Shown piece after piece: positions 27,126 to 36,503 of a stretch of 64,000 nucleotides of DNA (position 1 is its first letter; every line of letters begins with the position of its first letter). The position numbers and the translations under genes are program-made. The notes beneath the pieces were generated by a model. That model had not been told where the DNA came from. It made no database searches and saw nothing but the letters and a program-made list of their open reading frames with translations. The stretch lies in assembly GCF_012971745.1 (NCBI RefSeq), contig NZ_CP048834.1:3162001-3226000 (forward strand), given 5' to 3'. This DNA comes from Starkeya sp. ORNL1 (GTDB lineage Bacteria > Pseudomonadota > Alphaproteobacteria > Rhizobiales > Xanthobacteraceae).

Positions 27126-27731
27126 CTAAAAGGTCGTGCGGGCGCGGATGGCGGCGGCCAGCGTGCCCTCGTCGAGATAATCCAATTCGCCGCCGACCGG
27201 CACGCCGTGGGCAAGCCGTGTCACCTTCACCTCGGCGCCGCGCAGCAGGTCCGTGATGTAGTGCGCCGTGGTCTGGCCGTCGACGGTGGCCGGCAGCGCC
27301 AGCAGCACCTCCTTGATCGCCGCGTCATGCGCGCGGGTGACCAGGCTCTCCAGATTGAGGTCATCCGGCCCGACGCCGTCGAGCGGCGAGAGGGTGCCAC
27401 CAAGCACATGGTAGCGGGCATTCACCGCACTGGCGCGCTCCAGCGCCCACAGGTCGGCGACATCGGCGACCACGACCAGCAGCGCCGGATCGCGGGTCGG
27501 GTCGGAGCAGACGGTGCAGGGATCGCGCACATCGATGTTGCCGCAGGTGCGGCACACCGTGATCTTGGCGAGCGCCTCGTCGAGCGCGCCGGCGAGCGGC
27601 GCCATCAGCGCCTCGCGCTTCTTGATCAGGGTAAGCGCGGCACGCCGCGCCGAGCGCGGGCCGAGCCCCGGCACGCGGGCGAGCAACTGGATCAGGCGTT
27701 CGATCTCGGGGCCGGCGACGGCACGTGCCAT
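27126..27731 (-). CDS. recR: recombination mediator protein RecR
   Basis: Protein of 201 aa with all RecR parts: helix-hairpin-helix ([18 protein letters not shown]), a four-Cys zinc finger (VCRTCGN and DPCTVCSD) and a Toprim domain ([17 protein letters not shown], then [17 protein letters not shown]). The Walker-B-like tail contains [20 protein letters not shown]. It loads RecA on gapped DNA together with RecF/RecO. In most relatives recR follows dnaX and the ybaB-family gene; here its upstream side is a palindromic repeat and no such gene is present. Confidence 0.97.
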   Translation of the reverse strand: MARAVAGPEIERLIQLLARVPGLGPRSARRAALTLIKKREALMAPLAGALDEALAKITVCRTCGNIDVRDPCTVCSDPTRDPALLVVVADVADLWALERASAVNARYHVLGGTLSPLDGVGPDDLNLESLVTRAHDAAIKEVLLALPATVDGQTTAHYITDLLRGAEVKVTRLAHGVPVGGELDYLDEGTLAAAIRARTTF

Positions 27732-28040
27732 GGAATCCTCTTCCCGCTCCCTCTAGCGCAGGCCGGCGCCGGACACCATGGTCCGCGGAGGCTGTCTCAA
27801 AACGAACCACGTCATCCTGAGGTGCGAGCAAAGCGAGCCTCGAAGGATGCTGAAGCAGAAGACGGCCATCAGGGATGGGCATCCTTCGAGGCCCGGCTGC
27901 GCCGGGCGCCTCGCGATGTCGGCACTGCCGACATCGCAGGATGACGTGCCTACTTGAAGGCCGGTTTTGCTCGACACCGTGGAACCTCGTTGCTACCGGG
28001 AGGTGGGGACAAGGCGCAAAGCCGCACTGGGGAACCAACG
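27732..28040. other. intergenic region occupied by repeat, upstream of the antiporter
   Basis: 309 bp with no gene. The recR promoter side and the antiporter leader flank one family-A palindromic repeat (27810-27946). Confidence 0.6.
27810..27946. repeat. palindromic repeat family A, copy 1 (with extra hairpin)
   Basis: Starts CGTCATCCTGAGGTGC and ends AGGATGACG, with internal CTCGAAGGATGC/GCATCCTTCGAGG arms. Between the expected CACCTC-like and AGGATGACG segments sits a perfect 10-bp stem hairpin (GCGATGTCGG, loop CACTG) at 27913-27937. Dispersed REP-like element. Confidence 0.8.
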
Positions 28041-29465
28041 ATGATGCGAATGCGCGCGCTGCTCGCTGCGGCCATGTTCGTCGCCGCGGTTACGCCGGCC
28101 TTCGCCGCCGAAGGCGCCGCCCTTGACGGTGCGTCAATCTCATTGCTCTGGGGCCTGCCGTTTGCCGGCATGCTGCTCTCCATCGCCATCATGCCACTCG
28201 CCGCCGGGCATTTCTGGCACCATCACTACGGCAAGGTGGCGCTGTTCTGGGCGCTCGCCTTCCTGGTGCCGTTCGTGCTGCTGAAGGGCGGCGATCTCGC
28301 CATCTATGAGGTCGGCCACGCTGCGTTGCTCGAATACATCCCCTTCATCATCCTGCTGTTCACGCTGTTCACCATTTCCGGCGGCATATTGGTCACCGGC
28401 AACCTGCATGGCAGCCCGGGCGTGAACACGTCGATCCTCGCCATTGGCACCGTGCTGGCGAGCCTGATCGGCACCACCGGCGCCTCGATGGTGCTGATCC
28501 GCCCGCTGCTGCGGGCCAATGACGACCGGCGCTACAATGTCCACACCGTGGTGTTCTTCATCTTCCTGGTGTCGAACATCGGCGGCTCGCTGACCCCGCT
28601 CGGCGATCCGCCGCTGTTCCTCGGCTTCCTCAAGGGGGTCGACTTCTTCTGGACCACGGAGCACCTGTTCCACGACACCGGCGTGCTCGTGGCGATCCTG
28701 CTGCCGGTGTTCTATCTGCTCGACCGGTATTTCTACGCCAAGGAAGAGAACCTCCAGCATCTGGTGGATCCTACGCCGGACAGCGAAAAGCTCGGCCTGC
28801 GCGGCGTCAGGAACATTCCGCTATTGGCCGGTGTCATCGGCGCCATATTGCTCAGCGCGCTGTGGAAGCCGGGCATCGCCTTCGACGTGCTCGGCACCCA
28901 TGTCGAACTGCCCTCGGTCGCCCGCGACGTGATCCTCGTCATCCTCGCGGGCATCTCGCTCGCCATCACCCCGACCTTCATCCGCGAGCGCAACGGCTTC
29001 GACTGGGAGCCGATCCGCGAAGTGGCGAAGCTGTTCGCGTCGATCTTCCTCACCATCATCCCGGTGATCGCGATCCTGAAGGCCGGCACGGCCGGGCCGA
29101 TGTCGGGTCTGGTCGATCTGGTGACCAACGATGCCGGTGGGCCGGTGAACGCCGGGTATTTCTGGCTGACCGGCCTGCTGTCCGCCTTCCTCGACAATGC
29201 GCCGACCTATCTGGTCTTCTTCAACCTTGCCGGCGGCGACGCGCAGCATCTGATGAACGAGTATCGGGTGACGCTGGAGGCGATCTCGGCGGGCGCGGTG
29301 TTCATGGGGGCGATGACCTATATCGGCAACGCGCCGAACTTCATGGTGCTCGCCATCGCTAGGAGCCGCGGCGTAGCCATGCCGAGCTTCTTCGGCTACA
29401 TGGCCTGGTCCGGCGCCGTGCTGCTGCCGTGCTTCGCATTGCTGACCTGGCTGTTTTTCGTGTAG
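28041..29465 (+). CDS. sodium:proton antiporter, NhaD/CitMHS_2-type
   Basis: Protein of 474 aa with a cleavable signal-like N-terminus (AAMFVAAVTPAFAAEG) and about 12 membrane helices of the ion-transporter superfamily. Family marks are GLPFAGMLLSIAIMPLAAGHFWH near the N-terminus, TTGASMVLIRPLLRAN and NIGGSLTPLGDPPLFLGFLKG in the first half, and LSAFLDNAPTYLVFFNLAGG in the second. The second half also has GAVFMGAMTYIGNAPNFMV. It should exchange Na+ or Li+ for H+ across the cytoplasmic membrane. The ATG at 28041 has GGGGAACC upstream; the frame itself extends back to 27954 through the repeat and is not used. Confidence 0.88.
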   Translation: MMRMRALLAAAMFVAAVTPAFAAEGAALDGASISLLWGLPFAGMLLSIAIMPLAAGHFWHHHYGKVALFWALAFLVPFVLLKGGDLAIYEVGHAALLEYIPFIILLFTLFTISGGILVTGNLHGSPGVNTSILAIGTVLASLIGTTGASMVLIRPLLRANDDRRYNVHTVVFFIFLVSNIGGSLTPLGDPPLFLGFLKGVDFFWTTEHLFHDTGVLVAILLPVFYLLDRYFYAKEENLQHLVDPTPDSEKLGLRGVRNIPLLAGVIGAILLSALWKPGIAFDVLGTHVELPSVARDVILVILAGISLAITPTFIRERNGFDWEPIREVAKLFASIFLTIIPVIAILKAGTAGPMSGLVDLVTNDAGGPVNAGYFWLTGLLSAFLDNAPTYLVFFNLAGGDAQHLMNEYRVTLEAISAGAVFMGAMTYIGNAPNFMVLAIARSRGVAMPSFFGYMAWSGAVLLPCFALLTWLFFV

Positions 29466-29519
29466 GCGGCGCGAACTGTGCCCCCGGCTGGCGCCCACCG
29501 GGGTAGCAGGCCATTTCCA

Positions 29520-29606
29520 CCGTCATGGCCGGGCTTGTCCCGGCCATCTCGGCCTCTGATGCATGGTCAGGAATCGAGATCCCCGGCACAAGGCCGGGGA
29601 TGACGG
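29520..29606. repeat. palindromic repeat family B, copy 1
   Basis: Two GC-rich palindromes in tandem: CATGGCCGGGCTTGTCCCGGCCAT and the CCCCGGCACAAGGCCGGGG hairpin, bounded by CGTCAT and ATGACG. Located after the antiporter stop; may also serve as a transcription barrier. Confidence 0.75.
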
Positions 29607-29633
29607 TGTTCTCAGGATTTCCGGTCAGCCCCT

Positions 29634-29749
29634 AGAGCCCTTTCCGTTCGGATGGAAACATCCGAACGACAGATAAGTGCTCTAGATTCAATAGACTGGA
29701 GCAATTCCTCCTCGATCAGATGATTCCATCTGATCGGGAAATGCTCTAG
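29634..29749. repeat. palindromic repeat family D, copy 1 (two hairpins)
   Basis: Bounded by AGAGC and GCTCTAG. It contains a perfect 10-bp hairpin CGTTCGGATG-GAAA-CATCCGAACG (29645-29668) and another CGATCAGATG-ATTC-CATCTGATCG (29713-29736). It sits directly downstream of pckA and may act as its terminator. Confidence 0.8.
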
Positions 29750-29752
29750 AAA

Positions 29753-31366
29753 TCACTCCGCGGCGATTGCCACGCGGGGCTGGGCGTCGCGGACTTCGTC
29801 GTCCACTTCAGTCTCGAAGCGGGTGAAGTTCTCCGCGAACATGCCGACCAGCTTGCGCGCGGTCTCCTCGAACTCGGCCGGGTCGACCCAGCTCTTGGCC
29901 GGGTTGAGCAGATGCGGCTCGACGCCGGGCAGCGAAGTCGGCACCGCAAAACCGAAATAGGGATCGGTGCGGAAGTCCGCCTCCTTCAGCGAGCCGTCGA
30001 GCACGGCATTCAGCAGGCGCCGTGTCACCTCGATCGGCATGCGCCGGCCGACGCCGTACTTGCCGCCGGTCCAGCCCGTATTGACCAACCAGCAATCGAC
30101 ATCGTGCAGGATAATGAGGTCGCGCAGCATATTGCCGTACACCGAGGGGTGCCGCGGCATGAAGGGCGCGCCGAAACAGGTGGAGAAGGTCGCCTGCGGC
30201 TCGCTCACGCCCTTCTCGGTGCCGGCGACCTTGGCGGTATAGCCGGACAGGAAGTGGTACATCGCCTCCGCCGGGGTGAGCTTGGCGATCGGCGGCATCA
30301 CGCCGAAGGCGTCGCAGGTCAGCATCACGACGTTCTTCGGGGCCGCGGCGCGACCGGTGCGGCTGGCATTGGCGACGGCGTCCAGCGGATAGGCGGCGCG
30401 GGCATTCTCGGCGAGCGCGGCGCTGTCGAAGTTCGGTACCCTCGTGTCGGTGTCGATCACCACGTTCTCCAGCACCGCGCCGAAGCGCGTTACCGCCGCA
30501 TAGATTTCCGGCTCGGCCTTCTTCGACAGATGGATGGTCTTGGCGTAGCAGCCGCCCTCGAAATTGAAGATGCCCTCGTCGCTCCAGCCATGCTCGTCAT
30601 CGCCGATCAGCGTGCGCGAGGCATCCGCGGAAAGCGTGGTCTTGCCGGTGCCGGACAGGCCGAAGAACACCGCGCTGTCGCCATGGTCGCCGACATTGGC
30701 GGAACAGTGCATCGGCAGCACGTCCTTCGAAGGCAGCAAATAGTTCAGATAGCTGAACACCGACTTCTTCATCTCGCCGGCATAGGAGGTGCCGCCGATC
30801 AGCACCAGGCCGTTGGTGTAGTCGCAGGCGATGATGGTCTCGGTGCGCACGCCGTGCCGGTCCGGATCGGCACGGAAGCTCGGCAGGCAGAGGATGGTGA
30901 AGCCGGGGTCGAAATCCTCGATCTCGGCGCGGTCCGGCCGGCGCAGCACGGTGCGGATGAACAGGGCGTGCCAGGCATGCTCGCAATAGACCCGCACATT
31001 GATGCGGTGGGCGGGATCGGCGCCGCCATGAAGGTCCTGCGCGAACAGCGAGCGGGTGCTGGCGAAGGCGAGGAAATCCTGCTTGAGGAGGTCGAACTGC
31101 TCACGGCTGATGGCGTTGTTGTTGTCCCACCAGATCTCGTTCTCGGTCGCCTCGTCGCGGATGATGAAGCGGTCCCGGGGGCTGCGGCCGGTGTGGATGC
31201 CGGTTTCGGCGGCAAGCGCGCCGTCAGCGGTCAGCCGCGCCTCGCCACGGGCAATGGAGCGCTCATAGAGCGCGGCCTCGGTAAGGTTGAAGAACACCAT
31301 GCCCGGCCCCTCGAGGCCAAAGGACTGGGTGCTCAGCCGCGGATTGCGCAAACCGGTTTCCTGCAT
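29753..31366 (-). CDS. pckA: phosphoenolpyruvate carboxykinase (ATP)
   Basis: Gluconeogenic enzyme that converts oxaloacetate and ATP to phosphoenolpyruvate in the cytoplasm. At 537 aa it has the family order [17 protein letters not shown], the substrate-binding [15 protein letters not shown] segment, [16 protein letters not shown], the P-loop [13 protein letters not shown], and [20 protein letters not shown]. The ATG at 31366 is preceded by a strong AGGAGG box, so the in-frame codons upstream are rejected. The gene lies beside chvI-chvG, a conserved arrangement in Rhizobiales, but is transcribed away from them. Confidence 0.97.
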   Translation of the reverse strand: MQETGLRNPRLSTQSFGLEGPGMVFFNLTEAALYERSIARGEARLTADGALAAETGIHTGRSPRDRFIIRDEATENEIWWDNNNAISREQFDLLKQDFLAFASTRSLFAQDLHGGADPAHRINVRVYCEHAWHALFIRTVLRRPDRAEIEDFDPGFTILCLPSFRADPDRHGVRTETIIACDYTNGLVLIGGTSYAGEMKKSVFSYLNYLLPSKDVLPMHCSANVGDHGDSAVFFGLSGTGKTTLSADASRTLIGDDEHGWSDEGIFNFEGGCYAKTIHLSKKAEPEIYAAVTRFGAVLENVVIDTDTRVPNFDSAALAENARAAYPLDAVANASRTGRAAAPKNVVMLTCDAFGVMPPIAKLTPAEAMYHFLSGYTAKVAGTEKGVSEPQATFSTCFGAPFMPRHPSVYGNMLRDLIILHDVDCWLVNTGWTGGKYGVGRRMPIEVTRRLLNAVLDGSLKEADFRTDPYFGFAVPTSLPGVEPHLLNPAKSWVDPAEFEETARKLVGMFAENFTRFETEVDDEVRDAQPRVAIAAE

Positions 31367-31744
31367 GGTTTCCTCCTCCACCCAGGGGCTGCGCGGGAGC
31401 CGCGCCCTGTCATGCCGACCGCATCATTGCCTTATCCGCATGACCCTAGAATCGCCCCTGATAACGTCTTCGCTGCGACTTGTGCTGATTTTGTGGCACG
31501 CCGTCGCGCATATGTCACGTTGAGCCGGACCATGCCAAGCCGTCAACAGACAGATGAATCTGTGGATGCTTGGGACGATGCTTGCCGCGTTCAAACGTTT
31601 GGCATGCTGCATCGCGAAAGACCGAGTCGCCACACCGCAGAATTATGAGAATAATGAGTTTACATACAAATCTGCTGCATCCCGGTGCCGCCGCCGCGGA
31701 AGCCATATGATACAAGGCTCCGTGGCAGCGTCGGGATCCCCGGC
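31367..31744. promoter_or_regulatory. pckA upstream region
   Basis: 378 bp without a gene between pckA and the 3' end of the HugZ-like gene. It must contain the pckA promoter and includes an AT-rich block around 31640-31680. No named operator could be identified with confidence. Confidence 0.45.
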
Positions 31745-32470
31745 TCAGGCGCCGCGCGCCTGGTGCGCCAATTCCACCAAAGCGGCGCGCAATTCTCCCG
31801 GCCCAGTGATGCGGCGCGGGAAGTCGAGGCGCCGCACCCGGGCGTCCAGCATCAGGTCGCAGCCTTCCGGATCGAGCCCGATGATGCGCCATGCCCCGGC
31901 CGGGGCGCCGAGCAGCACCGTGGCGTAAAGCGCGATCGCATCGGCATGGTCGGCGTTCATGTGCTCCACCGCCCCCGCCTCCGCCGCCAGCATCGATTCG
32001 GCGCCGGCAAGGTCGGTGAGGAGGTCGTCGCGGACGAGATCGACGATGCGACCGAAGCCGGCGACGAGATGCGCGTCCTCCAGTTCGAGACGGTAGAAGC
32101 CGAAATCGGCGAAGCCGGCAAAGCCGGCGGCGTCGGGATGACGCAGCAGATAGCGCCGGCGCGCCTCTTCGCCGGCCTCCGGCGTCACCCGCCCCTTCAG
32201 GCTGATGCGCGCGCCCTCCAGTTCGCTGCCGTCGCGGCGCTCCTCCAAGAGCAGGCTGGCGCGCGAATCAGTCTTCAGATTGCGGGTGTGGCGAGCGAGA
32301 TTGGAGAGCAGCAGCACCGGCGTGGCGTCAGTGAGCGTCGCAACCTGCACCAGCGAGGCATAGGGCGCGCCATCGGGATCCAGCGTCGCCAGCGCCGCGG
32401 TACGTGCCTCGCGCAGCAAGCGTTTTGCCGCGTCGGCGGCCTTGAAGGCGGGCGCTGATTCGCCGCTCAT
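31745..32470 (-). CDS. HugZ-like heme utilisation / pyridoxamine phosphate oxidase-fold protein
   Basis: Protein of 241 aa. The N-terminal split-barrel flavin-reductase/PNPOx fold (RTAALATLDPDGAPYASLVQV, then PVLLLSNLARHTRNLKTD) is followed by a C-terminal DUF2470-type domain (EHMNADHADAIALYA). This pairing is shared with heme-degrading HugZ and related heme-binding proteins. The ATG at 32470 has GGAG nine bases upstream; the ATG at 32479 is an alternative. It is divergent from chvI across 189 bp. Heme degradation is inferred from the fold combination, not proven. Confidence 0.8.
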   Translation of the reverse strand: MSGESAPAFKAADAAKRLLREARTAALATLDPDGAPYASLVQVATLTDATPVLLLSNLARHTRNLKTDSRASLLLEERRDGSELEGARISLKGRVTPEAGEEARRRYLLRHPDAAGFAGFADFGFYRLELEDAHLVAGFGRIVDLVRDDLLTDLAGAESMLAAEAGAVEHMNADHADAIALYATVLLGAPAGAWRIIGLDPEGCDLMLDARVRRLDFPRRITGPGELRAALVELAHQARGA

Positions 32471-32659
32471 CTGCGTCATCTCCGTCGGTGAACATTGCTG
32501 TACATGCCTTCCCGGATTCGCTCGGAATGGCAACTTCTTGGCCTTGCCGCTGAAAACGCGCTATTTTCAAGCGATGGCCATTGCGTGTCACATTATGGCC
32601 ACGCCGGCACGGTTCACCGCCATAAGCGCAACGCCGCGGCCGAACAGGAAAGTTTGCTC

Positions 32660-33358
32660 ATGCCGACCATCGCCCTCGTCGACGACGACCGCAACATCCT
32701 GACCTCCGTGTCGATTGCGCTCGAATCGGAAGGCTACCGGATCCAGACCTATACGGACGGCGCCACCGCGCTCGACGGTTTCAAGACCAATCCGCCGGAC
32801 CTCGCCATCTTCGATATCAAGATGCCGCGCATGGACGGTATGGAGCTGCTGCGGCGGCTGCGCCAGAAGAGCGACATGCCGGTGATCTTCCTCACCTCCA
32901 AGGATGACGAGATCGACGAATTGTTCGGCCTCAAGATGGGCGCCGACGACTTCATCAAGAAGCCGTTCTCGCAGCGCCTGCTGGTCGAACGGGTGAAGGC
33001 GGTGCTGCGCCGCTTCGCGCCGAAGGACGGCACGTTGCCGCGCGAGACCGACAGCGCCAAGGTGCTGGAGCGCGGCCAGCTGCGCATGGACCCGGAGCGC
33101 CACACCTGCACCTGGAAGGGCGAGAACGTCACCCTCACGGTCACCGAGTTCCTCATCCTGCAGGCACTGGCGACCCGCCCCGGCGTGGTGAAAAGCCGCA
33201 ACGCCCTGATGGATGCGGCGTATGACGATCAGGTCTATGTCGATGACCGCACGATCGACAGCCACATCAAGCGGCTTCGCAAGAAGTTCAAGGTCGTCGA
33301 CGATAATTTCGAGATGATCGAGACGCTGTACGGCGTCGGCTATCGCTTCAAGGAGTAG
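32660..33358 (+). CDS. chvI: response regulator ChvI
   Basis: OmpR-family regulator of 232 aa. The receiver domain has the acidic pocket VDDDR, phospho-acceptor Asp52 ([11 protein letters not shown]) and conserved Lys in LTSKDDE. The C-terminal winged helix ([17 protein letters not shown] to [29 protein letters not shown]) is near-identical in pattern to rhizobial ChvI. The ATG at 32660 has CAGGAAAG upstream; the open frame further upstream is not coding. With ChvG it controls acid and envelope stress responses and exopolysaccharide genes. The kinase gene follows after 7 bp. Confidence 0.95.
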   Translation: MPTIALVDDDRNILTSVSIALESEGYRIQTYTDGATALDGFKTNPPDLAIFDIKMPRMDGMELLRRLRQKSDMPVIFLTSKDDEIDELFGLKMGADDFIKKPFSQRLLVERVKAVLRRFAPKDGTLPRETDSAKVLERGQLRMDPERHTCTWKGENVTLTVTEFLILQALATRPGVVKSRNALMDAAYDDQVYVDDRTIDSHIKRLRKKFKVVDDNFEMIETLYGVGYRFKE

Positions 33359-33365
33359 CGCCGCT

Positions 33366-35321
33366 TTGCTCGATCCGGACTCCGCGCGGACCACTTCCGT
33401 CGACGACGACGAGGGTGGGGACGAACGGGACGTCATGCCGAAGCGGCACGGCGCAATGGTCCATTTCGGCCGGATCGCCGACATGCTTGCCGCCTTGCGC
33501 CGCATGCGGCGCTTCGTGGCCTTCAAGAGCTTCTCCAGCCTCACCCGCCGCATCGTCCTGCTGAACCTCGCCGGCATGTGCGTGCTGGTATCGGGCATCC
33601 TCTATCTCTCCGAATTCCGCGCCGGGCTGATCGACGCCCGGGTGCAGAGCCTCCTGGTGCAGGGCGAGATCATCGCCGGCGCCATCGCCGCCTCCGCGCA
33701 GGTCGAGACCAACGCCATCACCATCGATCCCGAGCGCCTGCTGGAGTTGCAGGCCGGCGAGAGCTACGGGCCAGGTGAGGAAGGCTTCGCGCCGCTGGAG
33801 TTCCCGATCAATCCCGAACGCGTCGCGCCGGTGCTGAAGCGCCTGGTGGAGCCGACCGGCACCCGGGCTCGCATCTATGACCGCGACGGCGCGCTGCTCC
33901 TGGATTCCCGCTCGCTCTATTCGCGCGGCGAGATCCTGCGCTTCGAATTGCCCGCCCCCACCACGCGCAAGCCGAACTGGATGGAGCGCGGCTGGAACAG
34001 CGTCCAGATGTGGTTCTCGCGCGGCGACCTGCCGCTCTACAAGGAGCTAGGCCCCAATAACGGCAAGGGCTATCCGGAGGTCGTCGCCGCGCTCTCCGGG
34101 CAGAAGTCGAGCGCCGTGCAGGTCAATGACCGCGGCCAGGTCATCGTCTCGGTCGCGGTGCCGGTGCAGCGCTTCCGCGCCATTCTCGGCGCGCTGCTGC
34201 TGTCCACCCAGGGCGGCGAGATCGACGAGGCGGTAGCGGCGGAGCGCTTCGTCATCGTGCGCGTGTTCCTCGTCGCCATGGCGGTGATGGTGGTGCTGTC
34301 CTTCCTGCTCGCCGGCACCATCGCCGGGCCGGTGCGCAAGCTCGCCGACGCGGCGGAGCGGGTGCGCCGCCGCACCCGTTCGCGCGTCGAGATCCCGGAT
34401 TTCACCCAGCGCTCGGACGAGATCGGGCATCTGTCCGGCGCGCTGCGCGACATGACCGACGCGCTCTATACCCGCATCGAGGCGATCGAGAGCTTTGCCG
34501 CCGACGTCTCGCACGAGCTGAAGAACCCGCTCACCTCGCTGCGCTCCGCGGTCGAGACGCTGCCGCTGGCCAAAAACGACATCTCCCGCGGCCGGCTGAT
34601 GGAGGTGATCCAGCACGATGTGAGGCGGCTCGACCGCCTCATCACCGATATTTCCGACGCCAGCCGGCTCGACGCCGAATTGCAGCGGCAGGAATCGGAG
34701 CCGGTCGACCTCACGCGCCTCTTGAAGACCGTGGTCGGGGTGCAGAACGATGTGCGCCGCGGCGACGGGGTGAGCGTCAACCTCGAATTCGAGCACGCGC
34801 CGGGCGCCAGCGGCGAGTTCGTGGTGCCGGGCCACGATTCCCGGCTCGGCCAGGTCATCAATAACCTGATCGACAATGCCCGCTCCTTCTCGCCGCGTGG
34901 CGGCGAGGTGCGGGTCACCTGTCGGCGGCACAAGGAGACAGTGGAGATCGTGGTCGATGATGACGGCCCCGGCATCCCGCCGCACGCGCTGGCCCGCATC
35001 TTCGAGCGCTTCTACACCGACCGCCCGGAGGAGCAGGGTTTCGGCCAGAATTCCGGGCTCGGGCTTTCCATCTCGCGGCAGATCGTCGACGCCCATGGCG
35101 GGCGCATCTGGGCCGAGAACCGAGTCGCCGAGACGGCGAAGCCAAAGCCGAAGCCCAAGCGCAAGACCCGGGCGGCAAAGGCCAAGGCGGAGGCCGTGAA
35201 GACGGAGGCCGGCGAGGAACTCGCCACTGTGCCCGATACCGTGCCGGCCGAGGCGGAGATCCAGGCGCCGCCGAGGGACCATGTCGGCGCGCGCTTCATC
35301 GTCCGCCTGCCGGCCGCCTGA
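33366..35321 (+). CDS. chvG: sensor histidine kinase ChvG (ExoS)
   Basis: Membrane kinase of 651 aa if the TTG at 33366 is used, or 628 aa from the ATG at 33435. Two transmembrane helices (LLNLAGMCVLVSGILYLSE and VFLVAMAVMVVLSFLLAGTI) flank a long periplasmic sensor. HAMP, HisKA (His383 in DVSHELKNPLTSLRSA) and HATPase boxes (NNLIDNARSF, DDDGPGIPP, GLGLSISRQIV) follow. The C-terminal tail is unusually rich in Lys, Pro and Ala (KPKPKPKRKTRAAKAKAEA). Together with chvI and the downstream hprK-PTS genes it forms the conserved rhizobial regulatory cluster. Confidence 0.94.
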   Translation: MLDPDSARTTSVDDDEGGDERDVMPKRHGAMVHFGRIADMLAALRRMRRFVAFKSFSSLTRRIVLLNLAGMCVLVSGILYLSEFRAGLIDARVQSLLVQGEIIAGAIAASAQVETNAITIDPERLLELQAGESYGPGEEGFAPLEFPINPERVAPVLKRLVEPTGTRARIYDRDGALLLDSRSLYSRGEILRFELPAPTTRKPNWMERGWNSVQMWFSRGDLPLYKELGPNNGKGYPEVVAALSGQKSSAVQVNDRGQVIVSVAVPVQRFRAILGALLLSTQGGEIDEAVAAERFVIVRVFLVAMAVMVVLSFLLAGTIAGPVRKLADAAERVRRRTRSRVEIPDFTQRSDEIGHLSGALRDMTDALYTRIEAIESFAADVSHELKNPLTSLRSAVETLPLAKNDISRGRLMEVIQHDVRRLDRLITDISDASRLDAELQRQESEPVDLTRLLKTVVGVQNDVRRGDGVSVNLEFEHAPGASGEFVVPGHDSRLGQVINNLIDNARSFSPRGGEVRVTCRRHKETVEIVVDDDGPGIPPHALARIFERFYTDRPEEQGFGQNSGLGLSISRQIVDAHGGRIWAENRVAETAKPKPKPKRKTRAAKAKAEAVKTEAGEELATVPDTVPAEAEIQAPPRDHVGARFIVRLPAA

Positions 35322-35329
35322 GGCCCGAA

Positions 35330-35785
35330 ATGTCCGACGATCCCGCCAGTATCCATGGATCGTGCGTCGTGGTCGGCGAAACCGGGGTGCTGATCCGCGG
35401 ACCGTCCGGCGCCGGCAAGTCCGAGCTTGCCTTCGCCCTGATCCTGGCCGGGCGCAGCGGCGTCATCCCCCCGGTGCGGCTCGTCGCCGACGACCGGGTG
35501 ATCGTCACAGTGCGCGACGGACGACTCCTGGCCGCGGTGCCCGACGCCATTGCCGGGCTGATCGAGGTCCGCGGCATCGGCATCCGGCGCCTGCCGTTCG
35601 CCAGCGAGGCGGTTATTGGCCTTGTCATCGACCTCGCGGCGCCCGACGGGGCGCGGCTGCCACAGCCGGAGGCGCTACGTACCGTGCTGGACGGCGTCAT
35701 CGTGCCGCGCCTGCCGATCGCTCCCGGCGCCGACCCGCTACTGCCGGTGATCGCCCTCCTGACGACGCAGGATGCGTCGCCGTGA
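35330..35785 (+). CDS. hprK: short HPr kinase/phosphorylase
   Basis: Protein of 151 aa that corresponds only to the C-terminal catalytic domain of Gram-positive HprK, the normal state in alphaproteobacteria. Walker A is GPSGAGKS (residues 24-31), and the family signature is IEVRGIGIRRLP. It should phosphorylate HPr on the conserved Ser56 encoded 1 kb downstream. It begins 8 bp after chvG and is presumably co-transcribed. The gap to the EIIA gene contains a repeat. Confidence 0.92.
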   Translation: MSDDPASIHGSCVVVGETGVLIRGPSGAGKSELAFALILAGRSGVIPPVRLVADDRVIVTVRDGRLLAAVPDAIAGLIEVRGIGIRRLPFASEAVIGLVIDLAAPDGARLPQPEALRTVLDGVIVPRLPIAPGADPLLPVIALLTTQDASP

Positions 35786-36101
35786 GGGCTAAGTCATAAA
35801 CAACGTCATTCCTGAGGTGCCCGGCTTCAGCCGGGCCTCGAAGGATGCCCCTCCCCGATGGCCGGCCTTTGCTTCCATCCTTCGAGGCTCGCTACGCTCG
35901 CACCTCAGGATGACGTGGTAATTTTGGGTTCGGCTCGATCAGGTCCCTGAACGTTCCGCAGGCAAATGCTCCGAATTTCGGCGCATCTCCGGTACGGGCC
36001 TTGCCATTCGTGTGCAGTGCAACGATGATGTGCGCCCCGCAGCGTGGCGCGCCGCGCACGCCCTTCCCGAAGCCGGGCCGTCAACCGGACGGCGGAGCAG
36101 A
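35786..36101. other. intergenic region with repeat between hprK and EIIA
   Basis: 316 bp with no gene. The first part is the family-A repeat at 35804-35915; the rest is the leader of the EIIA gene, with no recognised riboswitch. Confidence 0.6.
35804..35915. repeat. palindromic repeat family A, copy 2 (complete)
   Basis: Runs from CGTCATTCCTGAGGTGCCCGG to CACCTCAGGATGACG with inner CTCGAAGGATG/CATCCTTCGAG arms. This copy shows the uninterrupted form of the family, useful as the reference for the interrupted copies. Confidence 0.85.
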
Positions 36102-36503
36102 ATGATCGGTCTCGTACTCGTAACTCACGGCCGCCTCGCCAGCGAATTCCACGCCGCGCTGGAACATGTGATGGGGCCGCAGTCCCAGATCGAAAGCGTC
36201 ACCATCGGCCCGGACGACGATATCGAGCAGCGGCGCAAGGATATCCTCACCGCGGTCGAGGCCGTGAACACCGGCAATGGCGTCGTCATCCTTACCGACA
36301 TGTTCGGCGGCACGCCGTCCAATCTCGCCATTTCGGTGATGAACGCGCCTGATATCGAAGTGCTGGCCGGCATCAATCTGCCGATGCTGGTGAAGCTCGC
36401 CACCGTCCGCGCCGATGTGCCCCTGAGCGATGCGGTCGCGCAGGCGCAGGAGGCGGGGCGCAAATACATCAACATCGCCAGCCGCGTGCTCGCCGGGAAA
36501 TGA
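36102..36503 (+). CDS. mannose-type PTS EIIA component (regulatory PTS)
   Basis: Protein of 133 aa with the EIIA-Man fold. The phospho-acceptor is His9 in LVLVTHGRLASEF, and the family stretch VVILTDMFGGTPSNLAISVM is complete. The ATG at 36102 follows GGCGGAG. The stop overlaps the HPr start by ATGA. No membrane EIIB/EIIC genes are present, so it acts in phosphate relay and regulation rather than sugar transport, as in other alphaproteobacteria. Confidence 0.93.
   Translation: MIGLVLVTHGRLASEFHAALEHVMGPQSQIESVTIGPDDDIEQRRKDILTAVEAVNTGNGVVILTDMFGGTPSNLAISVMNAPDIEVLAGINLPMLVKLATVRADVPLSDAVAQAQEAGRKYINIASRVLAGK

Noticed and set aside
27732..28040. CRISPR-like array suggested by repeated palindromes
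   Set aside because: Repeats are dispersed single elements with long imperfect palindromes, not regularly spaced units with spacers, and no cas genes are present.
29912..31648. 578-codon frame antisense to pckA
   Set aside because: Lies opposite a fully motif-supported pckA gene and has no recognisable domain.
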